DNA from: Pseudomonas sp.
GTDB taxonomy: Bacteria; Pseudomonadota; Gammaproteobacteria; Pseudomonadales; Pseudomonadaceae
Assembly (NCBI RefSeq): GCF_030147005.1
Contig: NZ_JASLAW010000066.1
Span: forward strand, 1-42,537
Direction of reading: 5' to 3'
Length of the DNA: 42,537 nucleotides
Below the pieces are notes generated by a model, which saw only the letters and a program-made list of their open reading frames with translations, had not been told where the DNA came from and ran no database searches. Of the stretch, positions 1-8,063 are shown in pieces. A program made the position numbers and the translations under genes. Every line of letters begins with the position of its first letter. Positions within the stretch are counted from its first letter, which is position 1.

Positions 1-1076
1 GATACGCGATACGCCATCCACCAGCTTGAGTATTCTAAAAAGCTTTTCTTGTCCTCGTTCGGCATTGAAGGCCAGATCAAGTCAAATACTGCATTGGTGG
101 CGTAGAGAACGGATTGCCAAAACCGCGGGTGATGAGCAGCAGCTATTTCCGTCTCAAGAAATTCAGTTGCCTGCCTTTGAGAGCACTTTTCCGGCCAGTC
201 AGACATGCAAATTGGCTTACCTTCCAACGCCAGCTCCTGAGACGTCCAGCGAAGGACGTCTTCAAGTCGCACTGTGCCCGTTCTAGAAATACAAGACTTA
301 ACAGTTTCCGGCGTCAGTATCGTTGGCTTATAGCGGCCCTGCGTCCCTCGAACACTTGGTAACGCTCCCGTACGCGAATGTAACGTAATGGGCCCTTCAT
401 GGCCGTTAGCAGTAAGTCCGATTACCGCATCGATAGCACTCAGTCTTGATCCAACAATCGCAACACTCGCGTGCTTATGAATCAGCCGGCATGTGCGCTT
501 GATAGGATAAGGGCTTGAGAAAAAACCGTGCACACCTGCAAGGTGTCGGTGCTCCAGACTACGTGCATTACCACAGCTCAAAACTACATGATCACTGGGC
601 AAGGAGAGATTTCCCTTAGTTGAAACCACCACCCTCCCGTCGGGCGAGAAGCTCAAGTTGACGACCTCATCGTGCAAAGGAATTAATTGGCAACCGAGCC
701 CGACAGCTTTTTTGACCAAGAACCGAACCATGTGTGCAAGGTATAACCCAAACAATGGCCGAGGCAGGAATGCCTGCGGACACAACTCGATATCACAGAA
801 GTCATCCTCCCACACGTCACGATTAGCCACCAACCATCTGTAGAAATGTCCAGGCTGATCAGAGAAAGGCGAGATAAATTCCGCTCGCGTATTTAAAATA
901 TTGGTATTGCAGTCTTCAGAATAGGCAAGCCCAGGACCGCATTGAGACTGCTTTTCTATCAGAAACAATGACACATTCGAACGGCATCCATACCTCCCTA
1001 AACCATTCAAGATCGAGTAAATAAAAGAGACGCTTGAAGCGCCACCGCCGATCACTGTAATCACATCGCCGGACAT
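1..1076 (-). CDS. FAD/NAD(P)-binding oxidoreductase, partial (runs off left edge)
   Basis: The reverse strand is open from an ATG at 1076 to base 1, giving 358 residues without a stop; the C-terminus lies outside the window. The start has a GGGAGGT Shine-Dalgarno four bases upstream. The N-terminus reads VITVIGGGASS, a Rossmann dinucleotide-binding fingerprint (GxGxxS). A second segment, VAIVGSRLSAIDAV, near residue 207 looks like a second nucleotide-binding fold, as in two-dinucleotide flavoproteins of the NAD_binding_9 kind. That family includes N-hydroxylating monooxygenases and uncharacterised oxidoreductases, so the substrate cannot be told. It starts 66 bp after the CoA-transferase gene on the same strand and is probably the fourth gene of that operon. 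Base composition is lower in G+C than the housekeeping genes to the right, suggesting acquisition. Confidence 0.8.
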   Translation of the reverse strand, partial: MSGDVITVIGGGASSVSFIYSILNGLGRYGCRSNVSLFLIEKQSQCGPGLAYSEDCNTNILNTRAEFISPFSDQPGHFYRWLVANRDVWEDDFCDIELCPQAFLPRPLFGLYLAHMVRFLVKKAVGLGCQLIPLHDEVVNLSFSPDGRVVVSTKGNLSLPSDHVVLSCGNARSLEHRHLAGVHGFFSSPYPIKRTCRLIHKHASVAIVGSRLSAIDAVIGLTANGHEGPITLHSRTGALPSVRGTQGRYKPTILTPETVKSCISRTGTVRLEDVLRWTSQELALEGKPICMSDWPEKCSQRQATEFLETEIAAAHHPRFWQSVLYATNAVFDLIWPSMPNEDKKSFLEYSSWWMAYRV

Positions 1077-1142
1077 ACACACCTCCCGCAGAGCTTATAC
1101 CTATTGGCGTACAATATATTTTTACTCAACAGCATCAACCCT

Positions 1143-2666
1143 TTACAACAAGAAAAGTTCATCCGCCATGCTTGTGCAGTTACCAGACACTGCGAATGCG
1201 CCCTCTATGAATGGCATAATATCTTGCTCGATACTTATACCGGGAGCCACTTCATCCAGATAAACAACCCCATCTCTTAATGAAAAGACAGCACGCTCGG
1301 TAACAAACATAACCTTTTGACCCAATACGCGAGAATAACCACCATTGAAGGTCAAATGGGAGACATTGCGGACAAATTTATTTAAGTCACCTTCTCGGAC
1401 TATACGCACTCCCCCTTCACTTACATCTATCACTAAACCAGCAGCTGTAAACGTCCCACAGAAGATAACGCATTGAGCCGACTGAGAAATATTTATGAAG
1501 CCACCTGCGCCTTGCAACTTACTACCGAACCGCGAAACGTTGACATTGCCCAGGCTGTCCATTTCAGCAAACCCCAAGCAAGCCACGTCAATCCCACCAC
1601 CTTCATAAAAATCAAACAATGCTGCCGGCTCAATGATACTGACTGGACGATAGCTTGCCCCAAATGACTGTCCAGTTGCCGGCCTACCACCTATAACGCC
1701 GGACTCAACAGTAAAGCTCATCAGCTCTGCACAACCCGACTCTTCAGCCACTTGGGCAATGGCGACAGGTATACCAATACCAAGATTGATAACACGTGCG
1801 TTATCCTGTCGAATCTCCTGCAGCGCTCTTCTAGCGATTATCCTTTCTGCCCATGAAATCGAACTTAGTTCAGACGCAAGGACGCCCGGACGTGTAAACG
1901 CCGAATCCTGAGCCACACCGTAAGTTTGAGGATGTTCATCAGGGCGCGACACTATCACGTAGTCAACCAAGAGCCCGGGTATTTTCACTTCACGTGGCTC
2001 AATGCCATACAACCCTATTAGACTTTCAACCTGCACAATCACTATTCCACCACAGTTCTTGACTGCCATTGCTTGCGCAAGTACATCGCTGTCAGAGACT
2101 TCCCGCTCCATCGAAATATTGCCCGACGGGTCACAAAACGTTCCTCTTAACAACGCACAATTAACATTGAGGACAGGGTAGAAAAGCGTTGGCTCCCCAT
2201 TAACAATGATTTTCTGAACAAGGGTGCTTGCGCCCTGCTGATTCAAACATCCGCCTTCGTGATCAGGATCAACAAAAGTGTTGAGTCCAACCTTCGAGAT
2301 CACCCCGGGCTTCTTCGCCGCAATTGCTCGAAATAGTTGACTGATAACCCCCTGAGGCCAGTTATGCGCTTCTATCTCTCCCTGGCGCGCCATGGCTCCC
2401 AATCGAGGTACGAGCCCCCAGAATCCTCCAATCGCCCTAGCCACCAAACCACTCTGGGCCAAAACGTCCACACCCCTCTCGCCAAGATCTCCAGAAGCAG
2501 AAGCGAACAGCAGGCCCAGCTTACGCGGACGTCCCTCTCGCTTGAAACGATCACTGATCGCTCGCGTAAGCCCATCAGGATGTCCGCAGCTACCAAACCC
2601 TCCGGGGATAATTGTCCACTCATCCTCAATCAACTCTGCCGCCTGATGCTGGCTGATAATTTTCAT
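1143..2666 (-). CDS. Acyl-CoA:acetate/3-ketoacid CoA transferase family protein
   Basis: A 507-residue protein of the fused alpha-beta CoA-transferase family I (propionate CoA-transferase / YdiF type, usually about 510-530 residues). The N-terminal half has the glycine-rich IIPGGFGSCGHP segment and the C-terminal half starts near INLGIGIP (293-300). The predicted catalytic glutamate is Glu321 in FTVESG, followed by the VIGG loop. Known members move CoA between a short acyl-CoA and a carboxylate through a glutamyl-CoA thioester; the substrates here are unknown. The ATG lies seven bases after AAGGGG and overlaps the cupin stop by four bases (ATGA), so the two are probably translationally coupled. 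Codon use is AT-richer than in the core genes. Confidence 0.88.
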   Translation of the reverse strand: MKIISQHQAAELIEDEWTIIPGGFGSCGHPDGLTRAISDRFKREGRPRKLGLLFASASGDLGERGVDVLAQSGLVARAIGGFWGLVPRLGAMARQGEIEAHNWPQGVISQLFRAIAAKKPGVISKVGLNTFVDPDHEGGCLNQQGASTLVQKIIVNGEPTLFYPVLNVNCALLRGTFCDPSGNISMEREVSDSDVLAQAMAVKNCGGIVIVQVESLIGLYGIEPREVKIPGLLVDYVIVSRPDEHPQTYGVAQDSAFTRPGVLASELSSISWAERIIARRALQEIRQDNARVINLGIGIPVAIAQVAEESGCAELMSFTVESGVIGGRPATGQSFGASYRPVSIIEPAALFDFYEGGGIDVACLGFAEMDSLGNVNVSRFGSKLQGAGGFINISQSAQCVIFCGTFTAAGLVIDVSEGGVRIVREGDLNKFVRNVSHLTFNGGYSRVLGQKVMFVTERAVFSLRDGVVYLDEVAPGISIEQDIMPFIEGAFAVSGNCTSMADELFLL

Positions 2667-3091
2667 ACCGCAGCCCCTTCATCCTGAAACTCGACAGGCT
2701 TAACTGGTTGTTCCCAAACAACTAGAAATGTACAACCTGAAGGAGACGAAAGTTGGTGAGTGGAGCCAGGTGGATACACTTGTAGCGCACCTGCGGAATG
2801 TTGGCCTCTGTCATCTACAAGCTCACCCTTCAGAACCAGCACTAACTCCCACCCTAGATGCGTGTGCCTGGGCGTCAGGGCGCCGCGCGCATAACGAACC
2901 AACGCAGCAACTGCGCCGCGCGCATCACGCCGCGCATCATAAAGATAAAAGATTGAAACGCCCTTACGCCCATCGATGTCATAAGTTTCGAACTTGAGAT
3001 GTTCAATATCATCAACGTGCAACGCGCTACCCTTCAGACCTGTGTCATCGCTAAACTTTTCTTTATCAGTAACGTTGTTTTTAAACATCAT
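2663..3091 (-). CDS. Small cupin-domain protein
   Basis: A single-domain cupin of 142 residues. Motif 1 is seen as a glycine/histidine stretch (PRHTHLGWELVLVLKGEL) and motif 2 as YPPGSTHQLSSPSG, giving likely metal ligands His-x-His, Glu and a later His. I chose the ATG at 3091 (or the next ATG at 3088) because AGGAG lies 4 or 7 bases upstream; the longer reading frame from 3121 has no ribosome-binding site. Small cupins of this sort are dioxygenases, isomerases or ligand sensors, and the sequence does not decide which. It lies 36 bp after the permease gene and overlaps the CoA-transferase start by 4 bp, so it belongs to the same transcription unit. Confidence 0.8.
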   Translation of the reverse strand: MMFKNNVTDKEKFSDDTGLKGSALHVDDIEHLKFETYDIDGRKGVSIFYLYDARRDARGAVAALVRYARGALTPRHTHLGWELVLVLKGELVDDRGQHSAGALQVYPPGSTHQLSSPSGCTFLVVWEQPVKPVEFQDEGAAV

Positions 3092-3127
3092 TATTCTCCT
3101 GATAACAAAACGTTCTTTCATCCACAG

Positions 3128-4024
3128 CTACTTCGCCCGCGAATGATTCATCAGATAAACCCCCACCCCCGAGACGATAAAACCCACAATCGCCATCACA
3201 CTGGGCACTTCCCCCAGTACCAACGACGCCATAATCTGCGTAACAGCCGGAATGACATGAAACAAATTGGTCGCCTTACTCGCCTCACCCCGTCGAATCA
3301 TCAAGTAGAGCAGGGTCAATGCGCCGACCGAGTTCATCAAGGTTATCCACGCCACCGAAGCAGCAAAGGGCACCCACTGCGTCACTTGCATGGTTTCGGT
3401 GGTATAGGCCAATACCCACATGACCAACGATGCGGTGACCATCTGAATGAAGCAGCCCACCCACAGGTTGACGCCGCCGAGAAAACGCTTCTGATAAAGC
3501 GTTCCAAGGGTGATGCCCAGTAGCGCCAGTCCCACCGCGCCATAACCACCGATGGACGCCCCTGCGCCAAAAAAGCTGCCGCCAACCACAATGACCACCC
3601 CGCCCACGCCCAGAATCGAGCCTGGCAAGTCGCGCCAGCTCAATTGTTCGCCCAAACAGAAGTAGGCGCCTATCACGACGAATACGGGCATCAACCCGAC
3701 AATCAATGCAGCTTGCCCAGCCGGGACGCCCTGACTTATCCCGGTGTACAGGCCGCCAAACTGCAGGGCCTGCAAGAGCAAGCCCACGGCTGCCGCATGA
3801 AAGTAAGGTTTAATCCTCGTGGGCCACTCAGCCTTGATGGCGAGCGCCACTCCCAGGAACACCAGGGCCGCCAGGGCAAACCGATAAAACGTCATGGTGA
3901 AAGGCTCGCCATAACGCACGCCGAACGCGCCGCCGATATAGCCGGAGCTCCACAGCAGAATGAAGGCAATGGGCAATGGCGATGTAAGGCGCACTTCGTA
4001 GCTTTTGTGGGCAATCGGGCTCAT
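3128..4024 (-). CDS. EamA/DMT-family permease
   Basis: A very hydrophobic protein of 298 residues with about ten predicted membrane helices, arranged as two EamA halves (first half from PIAFILLWSSGYIGGAFGVRY, second half beginning around GAVGLALLGITLGTLYQKRF). Known members export amino acids or other small metabolites across the inner membrane. I start at the ATG at 4024, which has GGAG six bases upstream and gives the usual family length; 22 further codons upstream to 4090 are in frame but lack a Shine-Dalgarno. A TATGAT-like -10 lies on the minus strand at 4086-4091. It is the first gene of the leftward cluster, divergent from nudJ, and its base composition looks closer to the core than the three genes after it. 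Confidence 0.88.
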   Translation of the reverse strand: MSPIAHKSYEVRLTSPLPIAFILLWSSGYIGGAFGVRYGEPFTMTFYRFALAALVFLGVALAIKAEWPTRIKPYFHAAAVGLLLQALQFGGLYTGISQGVPAGQAALIVGLMPVFVVIGAYFCLGEQLSWRDLPGSILGVGGVVIVVGGSFFGAGASIGGYGAVGLALLGITLGTLYQKRFLGGVNLWVGCFIQMVTASLVMWVLAYTTETMQVTQWVPFAASVAWITLMNSVGALTLLYLMIRRGEASKATNLFHVIPAVTQIMASLVLGEVPSVMAIVGFIVSGVGVYLMNHSRAK

Positions 4025-4153
4025 GGTGCTCTCCGGACTGATGGCTCTGGAGAGATAAGCTGCGCCGCGGGCTGAAATCGGTAAAATCATAAAATGTCAG
4101 ATGCATCATGCAGATCACTTATGCATTGCCACTGACGAACCGGGTTCAACTAT

Positions 4154-4176
4154 GAGAGGGGGAAAGCCCCTCCCAC
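4154..4176. repeat. Single REP-like palindrome
   Basis: A G-rich/C-rich hairpin, GAGGGG-GAAAG-CCCCTC (stem 4156-4161 with 4167-4172) followed by CCAC, in the divergent space between the permease and nudJ. It resembles the 'gtgggaggggctt' REP sequences common in fluorescent pseudomonads. It could also act as a weak terminator, but no T-run follows. Confidence 0.55.
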
Positions 4177-4232
4177 ACTGACTGCAACTGTGCTCCAAGA
4201 ATGCGCCGCATACTGAAATCGAGAGACAACCC

Positions 4233-4679
4233 ATGACCTGGCTCCCCCACATCACCGTCGCCACCCTCGTCGAAGACAACGGCCGCTTCCTGATGGTCGA
4301 AGAACTCAAGGGCGGGCGCGCCGTGCTCAACCAGCCCGCCGGCCACCTTGACCCGAACGAAACCCTGACCGAAGCCGCCGTGCGCGAAACCCTTGAAGAA
4401 ACCGGTTGGGACGTCGAAGCCACCGGCATCGTCGGCATCTACCTGTACACCGCCCCGAGCAATGGCGTGACCTACCAACGGGTCTGCTTCGTTGCCAAAG
4501 CGTTGAAGCATCACCCTGACTATCAGCTCGACGAAGGCATCCTCCGCGCCCGCTGGCTGACCCGTGACGAGCTGATGGCCCTGCGCGACGACTGGCGCAG
4601 CGAGCTGATCATCCGCTGCATCGATGATTATCTGGCCGGCCAGCGTCACAGCCTGGAATTGATCCGCCCTTCTCTTTAG
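4233..4679 (+). CDS. nudJ: NUDIX hydrolase, phosphatase NudJ type
   Basis: A 148-residue NUDIX protein with a complete NUDIX box at residues 37-59 (G-x5-E-x7-REUxEExGU, with REtLEETGW at its end), which binds Mg2+ and the diphosphate. NudJ of E. coli removes phosphate from thiamine-pyrimidine pyrophosphate and nucleoside di- and triphosphates. The assignment to NudJ rests on length and on gene order: nudJ-mnmA-hflD-purB is the order in E. coli too. The ATG at 4233 begins MTWLPHITVA, the usual family N-terminus. It lies 59 bp upstream of mnmA. Confidence 0.88.
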   Translation: MTWLPHITVATLVEDNGRFLMVEELKGGRAVLNQPAGHLDPNETLTEAAVRETLEETGWDVEATGIVGIYLYTAPSNGVTYQRVCFVAKALKHHPDYQLDEGILRARWLTRDELMALRDDWRSELIIRCIDDYLAGQRHSLELIRPSL

Positions 4680-4699
4680 CCTTGCGGGCCCAGGCCTGC

Positions 4700-4705
4700 T
4701 AGAAT
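4700..4705 (+). promoter_or_regulatory. Possible -10 element (TAGAAT) before mnmA
   Basis: TAGAAT lies 33 bases before the mnmA start, inside the 59-bp gap after nudJ. No convincing -35 is visible at 16-18 bp, so this is only a candidate for an internal start; mnmA may instead be read from the nudJ promoter. Confidence 0.3.
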
Positions 4706-4738
4706 CGCGTCCTTTTTCAAGACACCCGTTGAAACCCT

Positions 4739-5863
4739 ATGCGTGATCCAGCCCCTTCTGACACACAAAAGAAGCGCGTCATCGTCGGCATGTCCGGCGG
4801 CGTGGATTCTTCCGTTTCCGCCGTTCTGCTCATGGAGCAGGGTTATGAGGTGGAAGGCCTGTTCATGAAGAACTGGGAAGAAGACGATGGAACGGAATAT
4901 TGCACCGCCATGGACGACCTCGCGGACGCCCAGGCGGTGTGCGACAAGATCGGCATCAAGCTGCACACCGCCAACTTCGCCGCTGAATATTGGGACAACG
5001 TGTTCGAGCACTTCCTGGCCGAATACAAGGCCGGCCGCACGCCGAACCCGGACATCCTGTGTAACCGCGAGATCAAGTTCAAGGCGTTCCTCGACTACGC
5101 CATGATGCTCGGCGCCGACCTGATCGCCACTGGTCACTACGTGCGGCGCCGCGATATGGATGGCCATACCGAACTGCTCAAGGGCCTGGACCCGAACAAG
5201 GACCAGAGCTACTTCCTGCACGCCGTGGGCGGTGAACAGATCGCCAAGACGCTGTTCCCGGTGGGCGAGCTGGAAAAACCCGAAGTGCGCAGGATCGCCG
5301 AGAAACACGGCCTGGCCACTGCCAAGAAGAAGGATTCCACCGGGATCTGCTTTATTGGCGAGCGCCGCTTCAGCGACTTCCTCAAGCAATACCTGCCGGC
5401 CCAACCAGGTGAGATCAAGACGACCGAAGGCGAAGTGATCGGCCGTCACCATGGCCTGATGTACCACACCATCGGCCAGCGCCAGGGCCTGGGCATCGGC
5501 GGTTTGAAAGACGCAGGCGACGAGCCGTGGTACGTGCTGGTCAAGGACCTGGAAAACAACGTGCTGGTCGTCGGTCAGGGCAACGAACACCCGCTGCTGT
5601 TCTCCGGCGCCCTGCTCGCTTCGGAAATCTACTGGGTCAACCCGATCGATTTGAGCACCCCGCGCCGCCTGACCGCCAAAGTGCGCTATCGCCAGAGCGA
5701 CCAGCCCTGCACCCTGGAAAAAACCGCCGACGGTTACCGCGCCACCTTCGATGACCCGCAACGCGCGGTCACCCCAGGCCAATCCGTGGTGTTCTATGAC
5801 GGCGAAATCTGCCTGGGCGGCGGTGTGATTGAAGTTGCGCAAGCCTGGAGCAACCCGGCATGA
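4739..5863 (+). CDS. mnmA: tRNA-specific 2-thiouridylase MnmA
   Basis: 374 residues, normal for MnmA. It adenylates and then thiolates U34 of tRNA-Lys, -Glu and -Gln in the cytoplasm, using sulfur relayed by the Tus proteins. The PP-loop SGGVDSS is at residues 19-25. The two catalytic cysteines are Cys108 (in NPDILCN, the nucleophile) and Cys204 (in STGICFIG, the persulfide carrier). The Shine-Dalgarno is weak. The stop overlaps the hflD start by four bases (ATGA), so the two are likely co-translated. Confidence 0.97.
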   Translation: MRDPAPSDTQKKRVIVGMSGGVDSSVSAVLLMEQGYEVEGLFMKNWEEDDGTEYCTAMDDLADAQAVCDKIGIKLHTANFAAEYWDNVFEHFLAEYKAGRTPNPDILCNREIKFKAFLDYAMMLGADLIATGHYVRRRDMDGHTELLKGLDPNKDQSYFLHAVGGEQIAKTLFPVGELEKPEVRRIAEKHGLATAKKKDSTGICFIGERRFSDFLKQYLPAQPGEIKTTEGEVIGRHHGLMYHTIGQRQGLGIGGLKDAGDEPWYVLVKDLENNVLVVGQGNEHPLLFSGALLASEIYWVNPIDLSTPRRLTAKVRYRQSDQPCTLEKTADGYRATFDDPQRAVTPGQSVVFYDGEICLGGGVIEVAQAWSNPA

Positions 5864-6483
5864 GCCCGACCCAGGAGCAGTTAACCGCGCTGGGCGGGGT
5901 TTTCCTCGCCGCAGTGCTGGTGGACAAGATTGCCAAGACCGGCCAGGTCACCGAGGCAGGCCTGACCTGCATGCTCGGCAGCCTATTGATCCGCGATCCC
6001 AAGGACACTCTGGAAGTCTATGGTGGCGACGACCTCGCCCTGCGTGAAGGTTACCGTGCATTGATAGGTGCCCTGGAACGCGACCCCAGCACCTTGCAGC
6101 GCGAACCATTGCGCTACGCCCTGTCGATGCTCGGCTTGGAGCGGCAGCTGGCCAAGCGCGACGACATGCTCGAAACCATCGGCAAACGCCTGCCGCAGAT
6201 CCAGTCCCAGGTGGAGCACTTCGGCCCGGCCCATGAAAACGTGATCGCCGCCTGTGGCGCGCTGTACCAGGACACCTTGAGCACTTTGCGCCAACGCATC
6301 CAGGTGCACGGCGACATGCGCAACCTGCAACAACCGAACAACGCCTCGAAAATCCGCGCCCTGCTGCTGGCGGGTATCCGTTCGGCGCGGTTGTGGCGCC
6401 AGTTGGGCGGCCATCGTTGGCAACTGGTGATCAGCCGACGCAAATTGCTCAAAGAGCTTTACCCGTTGATGCGCAACGAATAA
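5860..6483 (+). CDS. hflD: High-frequency lysogenization protein HflD homologue
   Basis: 207 residues, typical of HflD/YcfC, an all-helical, membrane-associated protein that in E. coli affects lambda CII stability; its housekeeping role is unsettled. Recognised from its place between mnmA and purB and from features such as MSPTQEQLTALGGVFLAA at the N-terminus and the C-terminal IRALLLAGIRSARLWRQLGG stretch. It starts inside the mnmA stop (4-bp overlap). A rho-independent terminator follows 40 bp after its stop. Confidence 0.93.
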   Translation: MSPTQEQLTALGGVFLAAVLVDKIAKTGQVTEAGLTCMLGSLLIRDPKDTLEVYGGDDLALREGYRALIGALERDPSTLQREPLRYALSMLGLERQLAKRDDMLETIGKRLPQIQSQVEHFGPAHENVIAACGALYQDTLSTLRQRIQVHGDMRNLQQPNNASKIRALLLAGIRSARLWRQLGGHRWQLVISRRKLLKELYPLMRNE

Positions 6484-6523
6484 GTCGCCTCAGCAGGCTA
6501 TTTTCAAACTGTTACGCGTAATA

Positions 6524-6558
6524 CGCCGGTCAGTTGGCAACGGACCGGCGGATTTTTT
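6524..6558 (+). terminator. Rho-independent terminator after hflD
   Basis: An 8-bp perfect stem, CGCCGGTC (6524-6531) with GACCGGCG (6543-6550), whose 11-base loop can pair further, is followed by GA and six T (6553-6558). It separates the nudJ-mnmA-hflD unit from purB. Confidence 0.85.
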
Positions 6559-6562
6559 CATG

Positions 6563-6568
6563 TATGAT
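6563..6568 (+). promoter_or_regulatory. Candidate -10 (TATGAT) of the purB promoter
   Basis: TATGAT lies directly after the hflD terminator and 40 bases before the purB ATG, a suitable place for a sigma-70 start. Any -35 would fall inside the terminator stem and matches the consensus poorly. Confidence 0.4.
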
Positions 6569-6608
6569 ACGCGCCCCATTTCGTTGCCCGACTGTCCGAG
6601 AACACCCC

Positions 6609-7979
6609 ATGCAGCTCTCTTCGCTCACTGCGGTTTCCCCTGTTGACGGCCGCTACGCCGGCAAAACCCAGGCCCTGCGCCCTATTTTCAGCGAGTACGG
6701 CCTGATCCGTGCCCGTGTCCTGGTTGAAGTGCGCTGGCTCCAGCGCCTGGCCGCTCACCCTGCCATCAGCGAAGTGCCGGCGTTTTCAGCCGAAGCCAAC
6801 GCTGTCTTGAATACTCTGGCGGAAAACTTCTCCCTGGAGCACGCCGAGCGTGTGAAAGAGATCGAGCGCACCACCAACCACGACGTCAAAGCCATTGAGT
6901 ACCTGCTCAAAGAGCAGGCGGCCAAGCTGCCGGAACTGGCCCAGGTCAGCGAGTTCATCCACTTTGCCTGCACCAGCGAGGACATCAACAACCTGTCCCA
7001 CGCCCTGATGCTGCGCGAAGGCCGTAATGACGTGATGCTGCCACTGATGCGCCAGACCGCCGAAGCTATCCGTGAACTGGCGATCCGCTTCGCCGCCGTG
7101 CCGATGCTCTCGCGCACCCATGGCCAGCCGGCATCGCCGACCACCCTGGGCAAAGAGCTGGCCAACGTGGTGTACCGCCTGGAGCGCCAGATCGCTCAAG
7201 TTGCCGCCGTGCCATTGCTGGGCAAAATCAACGGCGCCGTGGGCAACTACAACGCCCACCTGTCGGCCTACCCTGAGATCGACTGGGAAGCCAACGCCCG
7301 CGCCTTCATCGAAGACGAGCTGGGCCTGGGCTTCAACCCGTACACCACGCAAATCGAACCTCACGACTATATAGCCGAGCTGTTCGACGCGATCGCGCGC
7401 TTCAACACCATCCTGATCGACTTCGATCGTGATATCTGGGGCTACATTTCCCTGGGTTACTTCAAGCAGCGCACCATTGCTGGTGAAATCGGTTCGTCGA
7501 CCATGCCGCACAAGGTCAACCCGATCGACTTCGAAAACTCCGAAGGCAACCTTGGCATCGCCAACGCCCTGTTCCAGCACCTGGCCAGCAAGTTGCCGAT
7601 CTCGCGCTGGCAGCGCGACCTGACCGACTCCACCGTACTGCGCAACCTCGGCGTGGGCTTTGCCCACAGCGTGATCGCTTACGAAGCCAGCCTTAAAGGC
7701 ATCAGCAAGCTGGAGCTCAACGAGCAGAAAATCGCCGCCGACCTGGATGCCTGCTGGGAAGTCCTGGCTGAGCCGATCCAGACCGTGATGCGCCGCTATA
7801 ACATCGAAAACCCTTACGAAAAGCTCAAAGAGTTGACCCGCGGCAAGGGGATCACCTCCGACGCGCTGCAAACTTTCATCGACGGTCTGGACATGCCAGC
7901 CGCTGCCAAGGCCGAGCTGAAACTGTTCACCCCGGCCAACTACATCGGTAACGCCGTAGAGCAAGCCAAACGCATCTGA
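6609..7979 (+). CDS. purB: Adenylosuccinate lyase
   Basis: 456 residues, the same length as E. coli PurB. It cleaves SAICAR to AICAR and adenylosuccinate to AMP in purine synthesis. The superfamily signature loop SSTMPHKVNPIDFENSEGN, which carries the catalytic serine, lies near residue 295, and the conserved TSEDINN and RTHGQPASPT segments precede it. I use the ATG at 6609 (MQLSSLTAVSPVDGRY, the family N-terminus) rather than the in-frame upstream start at 6534, which would run through the terminator stem and promoter. A terminator follows 20 bp after the stop. Confidence 0.97.
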   Translation: MQLSSLTAVSPVDGRYAGKTQALRPIFSEYGLIRARVLVEVRWLQRLAAHPAISEVPAFSAEANAVLNTLAENFSLEHAERVKEIERTTNHDVKAIEYLLKEQAAKLPELAQVSEFIHFACTSEDINNLSHALMLREGRNDVMLPLMRQTAEAIRELAIRFAAVPMLSRTHGQPASPTTLGKELANVVYRLERQIAQVAAVPLLGKINGAVGNYNAHLSAYPEIDWEANARAFIEDELGLGFNPYTTQIEPHDYIAELFDAIARFNTILIDFDRDIWGYISLGYFKQRTIAGEIGSSTMPHKVNPIDFENSEGNLGIANALFQHLASKLPISRWQRDLTDSTVLRNLGVGFAHSVIAYEASLKGISKLELNEQKIAADLDACWEVLAEPIQTVMRRYNIENPYEKLKELTRGKGITSDALQTFIDGLDMPAAAKAELKLFTPANYIGNAVEQAKRI

Positions 7980-7999
7980 TCATCGCACGACCCTTTGAG

Positions 8000-8024
8000 A
8001 CGCCCGGCCGCGCCGGGCGTTTTT
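8000..8024 (+). terminator. Rho-independent terminator after purB
   Basis: A 9-bp perfect stem ACGCCCGGC (8000-8008) with GCCGGGCGT (8012-8020), a CGC loop and a run of T after the stem. Confidence 0.92.
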
Positions 8025-8063
8025 ATTCCTGTCTTAAAAGTGCTTTTTTTCAATAGGTTACAC

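Noticed and set aside
6534..6608. N-terminal extension of PurB
   Set aside because: It runs through the hflD terminator stem and the likely purB promoter, and the family N-terminus starts at 6609.
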